From assembly GCF_000012965.1 (NCBI RefSeq), contig NC_007575.1:744001-808000 (forward strand): a stretch of DNA of 64,000 nt, in the 5' to 3' direction. Numbering within the stretch: position 1 is the stretch's first letter; the number at the start of each line of letters is the position of its first letter. The notes under the pieces were generated by a model. That model was given only the letters and a program-made list of their open reading frames with translations. It made no database searches and was not told where the DNA came from. Below, in pieces: positions 46,482 through 56,939 of the stretch. The position numbers and the translations under genes were made by a program. The DNA comes from Sulfurimonas denitrificans DSM 1251 (GTDB taxonomy: Bacteria > Campylobacterota > Campylobacteria > Campylobacterales > Sulfurimonadaceae).

Positions 46482-47591
46482 TTATTTTGAGTCTAACATA
46501 TCTTTGATATTTTTTTCAAATTTATCTACTTCAACTAAAAAAGCGTCATGCCCATAATTACTATCTATATCGAGATAACTATGATTTGTGTTTCCAATCT
46601 CTTGGAGTGCATCACTTATCTCTTTCATCTCAAAATTTTTAAAGAGTTGGTCATTACTAAAGCTAATAAGATGAAGCTCACATGTAATCTTTTTTAGAGC
46701 CTCTTTGAGCGAATCAAATCCTCTTGATATATCGTAAATGTTTATCGCTTTTGTGATGTATAAATAAGAGAGCGGATCAAACCATTTTGTAAAATTATAG
46801 CCATTGTACTCTAAAAAAAGTTCAACTTGAAACTTTCCAAAAAGCTCATAAAGTCCATCAGTGTTTTTATACTCTCTGCCAAATTTGTTTTTCATAGATT
46901 CATACGACAAAAAGCTTATATATCCAGCCATTCGTCCAACAGCCATTCCAGAGAGACCATTCTCTTTTATGGTTTGGCTATCGTAGTATCCGCCTTTAAA
47001 ATCCGCATCTTTTAAGATAGATTCTTGAGCAACCTTGTTAAATGCTATTGCCCAAGGTTGAGTTGCATGAGTTGTTGCCATAGTTATAATTTTAGATGCA
47101 AAATTTGGATAGTGAATAGCAAAAAGAAGTGCTTGCATACCTCCCATTGAACCACCAATAACAGCATGAGCTTTATGAATGCCAAGTTTATCAAAAAGAA
47201 TTATTTGTGCTTTTACCATATCTTTTATGGTTACAACTGGAAATTTATAGCGATACGGATTGTGGTGTGGATGAGCAGGACTCATTGGACCAGTTGAGCC
47301 AAAACAGCTACCTATTACATTTGTGCATATTACAAAATATTTATCGGTATCTACTGCTTTAGCAGAGCCAATTAGGCTGTCCCACCAACCAGCCTTTTTA
47401 TCTCCATCATAAATACCAGCGCAGTGATGAGAGCCAGTTAATGCATGGCAGATAACAATAACATTGCTTCTATCATCATTTAACTCACCATAAGTCTCAT
47501 AAGTAATATCATAAGGCTCTAAAATACGCCCACTCTCTAAGTAAAGTGGGTTTGTAAAATGTTCTGTATATGTTTTTAGATTCAGTGGCAA
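46482..47591 (-). CDS. metX: Homoserine O-acetyltransferase
   Basis: Alpha/beta-hydrolase that acetylates homoserine with acetyl-CoA for methionine synthesis. The 369-residue protein has the nucleophile elbow GGSMGGMQAL (about 146-155), NVIGSCFGSTGP, a catalytic Asp region near ISFSNDQLF and the terminal His in DSNYGHDAFL. It sits 3 nt downstream of metY, which uses its product. Confidence 0.95.
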   Translation of the reverse strand: MPLNLKTYTEHFTNPLYLESGRILEPYDITYETYGELNDDRSNVIVICHALTGSHHCAGIYDGDKKAGWWDSLIGSAKAVDTDKYFVICTNVIGSCFGSTGPMSPAHPHHNPYRYKFPVVTIKDMVKAQIILFDKLGIHKAHAVIGGSMGGMQALLFAIHYPNFASKIITMATTHATQPWAIAFNKVAQESILKDADFKGGYYDSQTIKENGLSGMAVGRMAGYISFLSYESMKNKFGREYKNTDGLYELFGKFQVELFLEYNGYNFTKWFDPLSYLYITKAINIYDISRGFDSLKEALKKITCELHLISFSNDQLFKNFEMKEISDALQEIGNTNHSYLDIDSNYGHDAFLVEVDKFEKNIKDMLDSK

Positions 47592-47594
47592 CTC

Positions 47595-48860
47595 TTAAGC
47601 CTCTAGTGCTTGTTTCATGTCGTCTATTAGATCTTTTATACTCTCTAATCCACATGAGATGCGAATAAGACCTGATGGAACTCCACAAGCAATTAACTCT
47701 TGCTCATTTAACTGTTGATGAGTTGTAGAAGCTGGATGAGTTATGATTGATTTTGAATCTCCGATATTTACAACAAGAGAGTAGAGTTTTGTCGCATCTA
47801 CTATTTTTGTAGCCTCTTGAAGTGAAGCAACTTCAAAACTAAGAAGACCGCTACACTCGCCACCATCAAAATATTTTTGTGCATTTTTATAGTTTGCGTT
47901 ACTTTTTAACCCTGGATAGTTCACTTTTTTTACTTTTGGATGAGACTCTAAAAACTCTGCAAGAGCCAGAGCATTTTTAGAGTGTTCTTTCATACGAAGA
48001 GATAGAGTCTCAATCCCTTGAATAAAGAGCCATGAGTTAAAAGGTGATAAAACAGCACCTAAATCTCTTGATAGTGAGAGTCTTGCTCTTAGGGTAAATG
48101 GAGGAAGACCTATATTAACATAAATGAGTCCATGGTATGAAGGGTCTGGATTGTTAAAGTGCTCATATCTTGGATTTGAGCGAAGTTTTTCTACTAGATT
48201 TTTTCTCTCAACTAAGATCCCGCCAATCGCTAAACCTTGTCCAGTTGTGTATTTACTAGCACTATGTACAACAATGTCTGCTCCAAATTCAAAAGGGCGG
48301 CACAGCACTGGCGTTGCGACTGTATTGTCAACTACACTTAAAATGCCATATTTGTCCGCTATCTTAGTAATTGCTTCGATATCTGCTACATCAATGCTAG
48401 GGTTTGTGAGAGATTCAAAAAATATTACTCTTGTTTTATCATCAATTAAAGATTCAAGAGATGACATGTCGTGAACATCAAAGTATCTAGCCTCTATTCC
48501 AAATCTCTTAAGAGTGTGAGTATTTAGTGTTAAGCTACCGCCATAAAGCTGTTTTGCACAGACTATATTTTCTCCAGCAGCAGTCGCATTTACAATAGCA
48601 AAAAAGGTAGCACTCATTCCGCTAGAAGTTGCCAGAGCAGCTTCTCCGCCCTCAAGTGAAGCAAATCTTTTTTCAAAAACATCAGTAGTTGGGTTATTTA
48701 GGCGTGTGTAGATATTCCCAAGTTGTTTTAAAGAGAATAAATCTGCTGCATGCTCAACACTGTTAAATTCATAAGCAGTTGTTTGATAAATTGGAACAGC
48801 CATCGTTCCTTGCGAATCTTTAGTATATCCCTCATGCAGAGCTCTTGTTTGTAAATCCAT
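47595..48860 (-). CDS. metY: O-acetylhomoserine sulfhydrylase (aminocarboxypropyltransferase)
   Basis: Cys/Met-metabolism PLP enzyme that makes homocysteine from O-acetylhomoserine and sulfide, feeding methionine synthesis. The 421-residue length is typical of MetY. The PLP lysine is in VHSASKYTTGQG (about 205), with NIYTRLNNPTTDVFE and the substrate-binding RISCGLE at the C-terminus. It is the first gene of the long minus-strand unit. Confidence 0.95.
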   Translation of the reverse strand: MDLQTRALHEGYTKDSQGTMAVPIYQTTAYEFNSVEHAADLFSLKQLGNIYTRLNNPTTDVFEKRFASLEGGEAALATSSGMSATFFAIVNATAAGENIVCAKQLYGGSLTLNTHTLKRFGIEARYFDVHDMSSLESLIDDKTRVIFFESLTNPSIDVADIEAITKIADKYGILSVVDNTVATPVLCRPFEFGADIVVHSASKYTTGQGLAIGGILVERKNLVEKLRSNPRYEHFNNPDPSYHGLIYVNIGLPPFTLRARLSLSRDLGAVLSPFNSWLFIQGIETLSLRMKEHSKNALALAEFLESHPKVKKVNYPGLKSNANYKNAQKYFDGGECSGLLSFEVASLQEATKIVDATKLYSLVVNIGDSKSIITHPASTTHQQLNEQELIACGVPSGLIRISCGLESIKDLIDDMKQALEA

Positions 48861-48936
48861 CTTAGCTACCTTGATTTAAATATTTAAAAGTATTCTACCT
48901 AAAATGGTTTAATCTTAGTTTTAAAAGGATTAGTTT

Positions 48937-49323
48937 TTAAAGCTTAAGTCCTTTTGTCCAATCTTCCATCACTTTGTTTAATTCCTCTTTTGGAGGCTCC
49001 ATAAAATCGATTACTATTTTATCTTCAAACTCACAAATGCCAATACTTCTTGGACGAACTGCCAAAATTTTTGTAGCAGGAATCGCTTGCCCAAAACAAA
49101 AAACTACATTTTGTGCATCCAATAAACCATCCATAATAGGACCACCCAATTTTTTTGTATGGGCATAATGATCAAAAATAGCGATAAACTCTGCCACTGG
49201 GTGGCTTGCTATCATCTCCTTAAAATACTCTACTATCTCTTTTGTACTTGAGAGGCGCATCTCGCTCTTTAAAAACTCTATGCTGCAAACTGGATATTTA
49301 TCCATAAACACTGTTTTTTTCAT
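48937..49323 (-). CDS. Conserved hypothetical protein
   Basis: A 128-residue cytosolic protein with three cysteines (C13 in YPVCSIEF, and in VVFCFGQ and GICEFED). RBS AAGGAAAAAA precedes the ATG. I do not recognise a domain. It lies alone between metY and a SLAC1-type transporter gene; 20 nt separate it from the latter, so the two may be co-transcribed. Confidence 0.7.
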   Translation of the reverse strand: MKKTVFMDKYPVCSIEFLKSEMRLSSTKEIVEYFKEMIASHPVAEFIAIFDHYAHTKKLGGPIMDGLLDAQNVVFCFGQAIPATKILAVRPRSIGICEFEDKIVIDFMEPPKEELNKVMEDWTKGLKL

Positions 49324-49343
49324 ATTTTTTTCCTTTTAAAATT

Positions 49344-50306
49344 TTACTCTTGAATACAAATCTCTTTTTTAACAATATGCACTATCGTCTGGTATGTAAC
49401 TATTAGGACAATAATCGTCGTAGCTGCAACCATCACATAAGATAAAAGTTCAAAAAATAGAGATGCTTTTATGTGATACATCAACATGGCACTTATCGCC
49501 ATTGCAGCGATTGGAAATACAAAAGCCCACCATGAGATGAAAAACTTTATCTTTATAAAATTTTTATACATAAACAGAACTAAAAGTGTAAAAAACAGAG
49601 CAAGGTTAAAAAGCATAAGAGCAAAAGTGTCAACAACTTCAAACATCTTATAGTAGGCAATAAAACCTACTGCGGGAGGCGCTATCAAGATAAAAAGTGT
49701 TGGCATAAATTTTACAGCTAACTGATTATGAAAGATTATTCTATTGAGTATTAGAGAAAATAAAATAATCCAAAAAAAGATTCCAACGCTGAAAAAATAT
49801 ATTAAGATATCAATATCAACAAATCCTATCCCACCAACTGGAACTAAAAGATTTCCAACAATTGGAATAAACCAAGCAGGATTTGAGTGATCTATCTGTT
49901 GGTTTTTATTTATCCAAAAAGAGATAGTGTACATGGTTAAGTAGAAGTGTAAAAATGTTCCAGGATACCAAAAAATAGCACTAATTAAAGGAAACTGCTC
50001 TTTATATATAATGGAGAGCATCAGCATAGATATTGAGATGGCAGCAAAGAAATTTATTCTTACTGGATGAGAAAACTCATTTACTACAGCCATTTTGTAT
50101 CGGAGAGATTTTTTTGCATAAATTGATAAAACAACTAAAAAGACAGCAGTTGTGAGATACATAAATATTTCACCTATAGAAGAGGGAAAATTAAGCCAGA
50201 GAGCAGCTTTTTGGTACGTTATAGTAAGACCACTCAACCCCATCACTATTGCAAACATCATGACAGGGAAAAATTTTAGTCTATTTATTTCAAGTCCATT
50301 TTCCAT
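49344..50306 (-). CDS. SLAC1/TDT-family anion channel-like transporter
   Basis: A 320-residue integral membrane protein with about ten helices, as in TehA/SLAC1 anion channels. Family features are FPVMMFAIVMGLSGLT (residues 13-28), FWYPGTFLHFYLT and PAWFIPIVGNLLVPVGG. Substrates in the family include chloride, nitrate, sulfite, malate and tellurite-linked export; none can be assigned here. Confidence 0.82.
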   Translation of the reverse strand: MENGLEINRLKFFPVMMFAIVMGLSGLTITYQKAALWLNFPSSIGEIFMYLTTAVFLVVLSIYAKKSLRYKMAVVNEFSHPVRINFFAAISISMLMLSIIYKEQFPLISAIFWYPGTFLHFYLTMYTISFWINKNQQIDHSNPAWFIPIVGNLLVPVGGIGFVDIDILIYFFSVGIFFWIILFSLILNRIIFHNQLAVKFMPTLFILIAPPAVGFIAYYKMFEVVDTFALMLFNLALFFTLLVLFMYKNFIKIKFFISWWAFVFPIAAMAISAMLMYHIKASLFFELLSYVMVAATTIIVLIVTYQTIVHIVKKEICIQE

Positions 50307-50427
50307 TTAAAGCCTTTCATTATTTAAAGTTATAATTTTTATAAATTTTACTACTTTTTGTAATAAAAGTCAATGCTTTTATAAAGAATCTCTAACCAAA
50401 AAATTACTAAAAAATAACAACTATTTA

Positions 50428-50435
50428 CCGATTTA
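50428..50435 (+). promoter_or_regulatory. Possible sigma-28 (FliA) -10 element
   Basis: CCGATTTA, close to the FliA -10 consensus, 27 bp before the ATG at 50462, with A-rich TAAA-type sequence about 17-20 bp upstream. Tentative. Confidence 0.35.
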
Positions 50436-50461
50436 AAAGGAAGTAAATCAAGGAGCATGTC

Positions 50462-51502
50462 ATGAAGATACAGGACTCAAATTTATCACTTTCATCAACA
50501 TATCAAAAAAAAGATAAGATTGAAGAGAGTGAGAGTTTAAAGGTATGGGGTGATGAAGATTTTGTTAAAAAATTTAACAAAACAGATCGTGTTGAACTCT
50601 CAAAAGAGAATAACTTTTCTCAATATAATAAGAGCGGAATAGTTGCTTCGGATGATGAACTTTTTGATATTGCACTTGATCCTAAACTAATGAAAATTAT
50701 AAGAGCAATAGAAGTTTTAACAGGAAAAAGGATAGATCTTAGCTCATACTCTAATACTAACTCTTTAAATAAAACAGATGGTTTACATGTTGGCGCAAAT
50801 AAAGATTCAAAAGAGCCACAAGAGCAACAATTAGAAGGTTGGGGAGTTGATTATAGCTACTCTCGTAATGAATTTCACAGTGAAGAACTTCAATTCTTAG
50901 CAAGTGGAAATGTGGTAACTAAAGATGGCGCTAAAATTGATTTTAAAGTAGCATTTAGCATGAGTAAAAGTAGCGTTATGAGTGAAAATATCTCTATAAA
51001 AGCTGGAGATGCTCTAATTGATCCACTCGTACTTAATTTCAATGGCGATATGGTTACTATGAGTAAGATAAAACACAATTTTGATCTTAATCTTGATGGA
51101 AAAAGTGATGAATTTTCTTTTGTTGCAAAGGGTAGTGGTTTTTTAGCACAAGACAAAAATGGTGATGGCAAAATTAACGATGGAAGTGAGCTTTTTGGAC
51201 CTACATTAGGCAATGGCTTTGAGGAGCTCTCAGCATATGATGAAGATAATAACATGTGGATTGATGAGAATGACTCTATATTTAAAAAATTACTAATCTG
51301 GACAAAAGATGAAGATGGCAAAGAGGAGTTTTTCACTCTAAAAGAGAAGGGAGTGGGAGCGCTTTATCTAAAACCTATTTCAACAAGCTTCGTGTTAGAA
51401 GATGAAGAGAATAAAAGTGTCGCAAAATTGCGTGAGAGTTCGATTTATTTGAGTGAAAATGGAAGAGCAGGGGTGCTTCAAGAGCTTGATTTAGTAGTGT
51501 AA
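50462..51502 (+). CDS. Hypothetical protein with EF-hand-like calcium-binding loops
   Basis: A 346-residue acidic protein without a signal peptide. The C-terminal half contains DxDxDG-type loops: DLNLDGKSDEF (about 206-216), DKNGDGKINDGSELFGP (about 229-245) and DEDNNMWIDENDS. The spacing resembles the calcium-binding segments found in some RTX- and VCBS-associated proteins. The N-terminal part is Ser/Lys-rich and may be disordered. Secretion by a non-Sec route is possible, and the FliA-like promoter hints at a flagellar link, but neither is shown. Confidence 0.72.
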   Translation: MKIQDSNLSLSSTYQKKDKIEESESLKVWGDEDFVKKFNKTDRVELSKENNFSQYNKSGIVASDDELFDIALDPKLMKIIRAIEVLTGKRIDLSSYSNTNSLNKTDGLHVGANKDSKEPQEQQLEGWGVDYSYSRNEFHSEELQFLASGNVVTKDGAKIDFKVAFSMSKSSVMSENISIKAGDALIDPLVLNFNGDMVTMSKIKHNFDLNLDGKSDEFSFVAKGSGFLAQDKNGDGKINDGSELFGPTLGNGFEELSAYDEDNNMWIDENDSIFKKLLIWTKDEDGKEEFFTLKEKGVGALYLKPISTSFVLEDEENKSVAKLRESSIYLSENGRAGVLQELDLVV

Positions 51503-51513
51503 GATTATAAGTT

Positions 51514-52005
51514 TTATTTTATATCTTCATAAATAACTACTGTTCCAGCTAATAGGTCATGTAGTCCTCTTTTATCTTCTCTAAATGCAATCATAAAAAA
51601 TCCAATTAAGAAAGTGAGTATAGAGGCAAAATACCCAAGAGAGCGAGTTATAGTTTGTCTTGTATCTATCTCTTTGAGTGTTTTAGCTTCAACTATTTTA
51701 ATTTTTAAAATTTTTTTCCCAGGAGTTGCTCCTTTAAATTTTCTCCAAAAAAGAGCAGTTATGAGTAAAACCAGAACTTCAAATAAAAGTTCCCATTTAA
51801 GAGATTTTTGTGGTTGGTCTGCAAGAGCCATCTTGGCATTTCCACTCATTGCATAAGAGATGTTTTGTTGAAATTGTGAAAAATCAAACCAGTTGCCATC
51901 ACTTAAAAAATAGATGATAATTGCAACAGGAATAGCTAAAAACAGAGTATCTAAAAATGAAGCGAAGAAGCGTACCCAAAAGCCAGCATACCTTACTTCA
52001 TTCAT
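51514..52005 (-). CDS. RDD-family membrane protein
   Basis: A 163-residue protein with three membrane helices (about 10-32, 70-87 and 125-145). The family motif is YAGFWVRFFASFLDTLFL (R and D in helix 1, D in the second position), with GATPGKKILKIKI. RDD proteins are poorly understood membrane proteins, some linked to ion transport. It lies 4 nt after guaB and is probably co-transcribed with it. Confidence 0.85.
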   Translation of the reverse strand: MNEVRYAGFWVRFFASFLDTLFLAIPVAIIIYFLSDGNWFDFSQFQQNISYAMSGNAKMALADQPQKSLKWELLFEVLVLLITALFWRKFKGATPGKKILKIKIVEAKTLKEIDTRQTITRSLGYFASILTFLIGFFMIAFREDKRGLHDLLAGTVVIYEDIK

Positions 52006-52009
52006 ATGA

Positions 52010-53479
<1,470 letters not shown>

Positions 53480-53507
53480 TTATTTATGTTGCAATAAAAT
53501 TCTGTGA

Positions 53508-53513
53508 ATTATA
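53508..53513 (-). promoter_or_regulatory. Candidate -10 element of guaB
   Basis: Minus-strand TATAAT in the context AAGCTATAATTCAC, 53 bp before the guaB ATG. Confidence 0.5.
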
Positions 53514-53592
53514 GCTTTTTTGTTGTTAAAAAAATGTAAAAGTTGCTTTAAATATAAAATAAACAATCTATGTTTTAGAAGTAAAATAGATG

Positions 53593-53598
53593 TATAAT
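53593..53598 (+). promoter_or_regulatory. Candidate -10 element of the RMD1-family gene
   Basis: TATAAT preceded by TG (GATGTATAATAG), an extended -10, 33 bp before the ATG at 53631. Confidence 0.45.
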
Positions 53599-53630
53599 AG
53601 ATAAAAATATTTCACAAAAAAGGTGTAAAA

Positions 53631-54431
53631 ATGGAATCAGCACTCCTGTTTGTATCTGTAGAAATACCAATAATCATCACAAAAGATGACCTTGAAAAAG
53701 AGTTTCCAGAACTTATTTTAACAACTATAGAGAAATCTTTTGTGGGTGAGATTTCTAAAGATAAATTTATATTTACAACCTCTTTTGGAGTTATCACATT
53801 TTGTAACTTTAGTCATGAAGAGATAAAATCTTATTTAGGGAGACTAAACGTTAAAGGTGCAGCACATTATCAAACCAAACTCATAAATCAAGACTATCCA
53901 ATGGTTATAGACGTAGAGTACCAAAAGCCACTTATAGATACACATACAATCAAATATAATAAATTTAACAAATCTGTTGCATCTATTGTCTCTCTTGTGC
54001 TTTCTCGAAGTGTTGGGCTTGAGATAAGAGAAAAATCCTTAGAAACGAAGATGCAAGAGAGCAAAAAGCTATATGATACAATAGAAAATATAAAAGCAAA
54101 AGATAGAAAAAACCTTATGAATTTTGCAAGTAGCATAGCCAAAGAGAGATTTGAAATCTTAAATAAACTTTTTTTATTAGATAAACCTGATATTATTTGG
54201 GATGATTTTGAACTTGAATTACTCTACAACCAACTAGCACTTCAACTAGAGTTAAAGTCAAGATTTGATGTCATAGAGTACAAAATATCATTTTTAAAAG
54301 AGTCTGTTGAGTTCATAACAGATAGAGTAAACCAAAAATCAAGCGAATTTTTAGAGTGGATAATTATCTGGCTAATCGCAATAGAGATACTGTTTTCAAC
54401 CTATGAGTATATAATTAAGCCAAATTTTTAG
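53631..54431 (+). CDS. RMD1-family (DUF155) membrane-tethered protein
   Basis: A 266-residue protein of the RMD1/DUF155 family, known from mitochondria and bacteria. The N-terminal beta-rich part includes FTTSFGVITFCNF. It is followed by SLVLSRSVGLEIREKSLE and a long helical part, DKPDIIWDDFELELLYNQL near residue 182. One C-terminal membrane helix (about 240-258) completes the layout. The bacterial function is not established. It is a single gene divergent from guaB. Confidence 0.8.
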   Translation: MESALLFVSVEIPIIITKDDLEKEFPELILTTIEKSFVGEISKDKFIFTTSFGVITFCNFSHEEIKSYLGRLNVKGAAHYQTKLINQDYPMVIDVEYQKPLIDTHTIKYNKFNKSVASIVSLVLSRSVGLEIREKSLETKMQESKKLYDTIENIKAKDRKNLMNFASSIAKERFEILNKLFLLDKPDIIWDDFELELLYNQLALQLELKSRFDVIEYKISFLKESVEFITDRVNQKSSEFLEWIIIWLIAIEILFSTYEYIIKPNF

Positions 54432-54449
54432 CGAATTTAAATTTTAACT

Positions 54450-54734
54450 CTATTTTTGATTAATTTTTCCAATTGCACATGAGACAAAACTTTTAGCTTT
54501 AAGAGAACCTTTTGTAAATGTTCCAAGCTCTTCGTCTTCCATAGGATAGCCAAGGGATTTCATCTTTTTACGAAAGTTTAGTTCAGCTTCTTCATCTTTT
54601 ATATCTAGAGTAACAACTCTAGGCTCTTGCGATAAATCAACATCCACACTGCCAAATTGACTCTTTAGTGACTCTTTTATAGTGTTTGCACAGCCACCAC
54701 ATTTTATATTTAGCACTTTAAAACTTTTTTTCAT
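54450..54734 (-). CDS. Heavy-metal-associated (HMA) domain protein
   Basis: A 94-residue small metal-binding protein. It has the ferredoxin-like HMA fold with the metal-binding GGCA motif in NIKCGGCANTIKESL (Cys at 12 and 15), normally for Cu(I) or a similar ion. A C-terminal extension contains one more Cys (FVSCAIG). It starts 24 nt after gatA and is probably co-transcribed. No copper ATPase is next to it. Confidence 0.85.
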   Translation of the reverse strand: MKKSFKVLNIKCGGCANTIKESLKSQFGSVDVDLSQEPRVVTLDIKDEEAELNFRKKMKSLGYPMEDEELGTFTKGSLKAKSFVSCAIGKINQK

Positions 54735-54758
54735 AATATCTCTCCTTTAGTTTAAGTA

Positions 54759-56102
54759 TTAAGCGTTGTAATTTATCTCTCTCTCAAGGCTAAGTGCTCC
54801 ATCAAAAAGAGTCTGCTCGTCATAAGCGTTTGCAATGAGCTGAAGACCTATTGGCATCCCCTCAGAACTTTTTGAAATAGGAACAGAGATAGCAGGAAGC
54901 CCCGCAAGATTTACGCTGATAGTGTAGAGGTCGCTTAAGTACATCTCCATAGGGGTTGAGAGTTCTCCAAACTTGTTTGCGGTTGTTGGCGCAACTGGAG
55001 AGAGTATTAAGTCCACATTTTCAAATATTTTAGAGTATTGATCTTTTATGAGGTGTCTTGTTTTTTGCGCTTTTACATAGTACGCTTCATAGTATCCGCT
55101 TGAGAGAACAAAGTTACCTAGTAAGATACGGCGTTTTACTTCATCCCCAAAACCTTGGCTTCTTGTTTGAACAAATGTATCGTTAAGGTCTTTTCCTACA
55201 ACTCTGTTTCCATAGCGAATGCCATCATAACGAGCTAAGTTTGTAGTAGCTTCTGCAGTTGCCGTGATATAGTAAGCAGAGATGTCAAATTTTGCATCCA
55301 TCAACTCAGCTTCAACTATCTCATGCCCCACTTTTTTAAGAGCATTTATTGCCAACTCATAAGCTTTTTTTACATCTTCACTTGCATTTTGGATATGCTT
55401 TGGTAAAACGGCAATACGAATTTTACGGTTAGGATTTAGCTTGTCGCTAACTTTGTCATTTTTGTGCGCAGATGTTGAGTCTTTCTCGTCGTGTCCGCTG
55501 ATTATGTCGTATAAAATAGCCGCATCTTCAACGTTTTGAGTCATTGGACCTATCTGATCAAGTGATGAAGCATAAGCTCCCAAACCATAACGACTAACTC
55601 TGCCATAAGTTGGTTTCATCCCAACTATTCCACAAAAAGAAGCGGGTTGACGGATACTTCCACCTGTATCACTCCCAAGAGCTGCGATAGCTAGACCTGC
55701 GCCAACAGCTGCAGCACTTCCACCTGAGCTTCCACCAGGAACGCAATCTTTGTTATGAGGATTTAGAGTTTTACCATAAAAGCTTGACTCAGTAGTACTT
55801 CCCATAGCAAACTCATCCATGTTTGTTCGACCAAACGGGCTTAGTCCCGCACTTAACATCTTCTCAATTACAGTTGCATTGTAAGGAGCTATGTAACCTT
55901 GAAGTATATTTGAGCCTGATGTTACAGACCAATCTTTAACCTGAATATTGTCTTTTATAGCTATCGGTACGCCATCACCAATGTTGTAAATATCTATATA
56001 AGCGTTTAACTCTGGATTTGCCTCTATCTTTGCTTTTAAATCATTTTTAAAATTTTCTAGTTCGTCTTTGCTTAATTTAAGTGCTTCTTTTAATGTAATC
56101 AC
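54759..56102 (-). CDS. gatA: Aspartyl/glutamyl-tRNA amidotransferase subunit A
   Basis: Amidase subunit of GatCAB, which converts Glu-tRNA-Gln or Asp-tRNA-Asn to the amidated form. The 447-residue protein has the Ser-cisSer-Lys triad: K in [10 protein letters not shown] in [12 protein letters not shown] and S in [13 protein letters not shown]. The start is GTG at 56102 with AGGA 6 nt upstream. The integron array ends about 90 bp upstream of it. Confidence 0.96.
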   Translation of the reverse strand: MITLKEALKLSKDELENFKNDLKAKIEANPELNAYIDIYNIGDGVPIAIKDNIQVKDWSVTSGSNILQGYIAPYNATVIEKMLSAGLSPFGRTNMDEFAMGSTTESSFYGKTLNPHNKDCVPGGSSGGSAAAVGAGLAIAALGSDTGGSIRQPASFCGIVGMKPTYGRVSRYGLGAYASSLDQIGPMTQNVEDAAILYDIISGHDEKDSTSAHKNDKVSDKLNPNRKIRIAVLPKHIQNASEDVKKAYELAINALKKVGHEIVEAELMDAKFDISAYYITATAEATTNLARYDGIRYGNRVVGKDLNDTFVQTRSQGFGDEVKRRILLGNFVLSSGYYEAYYVKAQKTRHLIKDQYSKIFENVDLILSPVAPTTANKFGELSTPMEMYLSDLYTISVNLAGLPAISVPISKSSEGMPIGLQLIANAYDEQTLFDGALSLEREINYNA

Positions 56103-56134
56103 TACTTTTCCTATCTTTATAAATTATGGTCTGT

Positions 56135-56140
56135 ATTATA
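56135..56140 (-). promoter_or_regulatory. Candidate -10 element of gatA
   Basis: Minus-strand TATAAT in TTTTGCTATAATACAG, 33 bp before the GTG start, lying between attC2 and gatA. It gives gatA a promoter independent of the cassette array. Confidence 0.5.
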
Positions 56141-56190
56141 GCAAAATGCGTCTGTTTTTTCTTTAGGCGAATGTATGAATGTTTATGTAT

Positions 56191-56244
56191 TACTAACGGT
56201 TGACTTCAGTGACGCAGTGCGTTCACTGCTAGGCTTTGTTAGAC
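56191..56244 (-). other. attC2 recombination site (end of cassette 2)
   Basis: On the minus strand it begins GTCTAAC (56244-56238, a perfect RYYYAAC) and ends GTTAGTA (56197-56191, GTTRRRY with two mismatches). Between them are CAGTGA/TCACTG and CGC/GCG stem arms. It starts 7 bp after the Fic stop codon, as expected for a cassette. Confidence 0.8.
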
Positions 56245-56251
56245 AATCTAC

Positions 56252-56938
56252 CTATAAATCTATCAACTCTAAACTTTTAGCAATACTTTCGTCTAAAAAC
56301 TTACGCAAGTCATCTTTATTATTTATCGCTTGTAGATAATCATCTCTATGTTCATTTTCAATAAGTGGTGGGACAATATTATTTTGAATAGCTTGATATG
56401 CCATTATTAATCTTCCCACTCTTCCATTGCCATCTGCAAATGGATGGATTCTTTCAAATAAAATATGAAATTCTGATATATCAAGTAAGTCCATTTTATT
56501 GCTATGAAATCTATAAAGTAAATTTTCAACATCATTTGAGATCATATGTGGTAAAGATAGTTTTATATCTACACCTTTGATGTATCGCTCATCTAATCTA
56601 TATGCTCCAATCGGTTTAGATACATATTGAGGTGCTACTTTTAATGCATCCTCAAACATAATGGCATGTATATCTTTTATAAAGCTACTGTCAACAAGAT
56701 TTTCTTTATTTGTAGCTTCACGAACTATTACATCATAAGCTTTTGCAAAACCTAATATTACAAGTTGCTCACCAAGTGGCTTATGTCCTGCTGTATGACC
56801 AAGCTCAAGTAATTCTTTTGTTTCACCGTATGATAATGTTGTTCCCTCCATTGCATTTGAATGGTGGGTGATTGATATTCTTAATTGTCTAAAGAGTTCT
56901 TCTCTTTGTTTTAGTGTTAATTCGCTTAGTTTTTGCAT
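56252..56938 (-). CDS. Fic-domain protein (putative AMP-transferase) in integron cassette 2
   Basis: A 228-residue Fic protein. The catalytic motif HPFADGNGRVGR (about 171-182) matches HPFx(D/E)GNGRxxR, which transfers AMP or another nucleotide onto target hydroxyls. An N-terminal helix carries SNAMEGT (about 27-33), resembling the (S/T)xxxE(G/N) inhibitory motif, so it may restrain itself. It starts 1 nt after the pentapeptide-type gene and ends 7 bp before attC2. As a cassette passenger it could be a toxin or a modifier of a cell target; no separate antitoxin is visible. Confidence 0.9.
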   Translation of the reverse strand: MQKLSELTLKQREELFRQLRISITHHSNAMEGTTLSYGETKELLELGHTAGHKPLGEQLVILGFAKAYDVIVREATNKENLVDSSFIKDIHAIMFEDALKVAPQYVSKPIGAYRLDERYIKGVDIKLSLPHMISNDVENLLYRFHSNKMDLLDISEFHILFERIHPFADGNGRVGRLIMAYQAIQNNIVPPLIENEHRDDYLQAINNKDDLRKFLDESIAKSLELIDL

Positions 56939-56939
56939 A

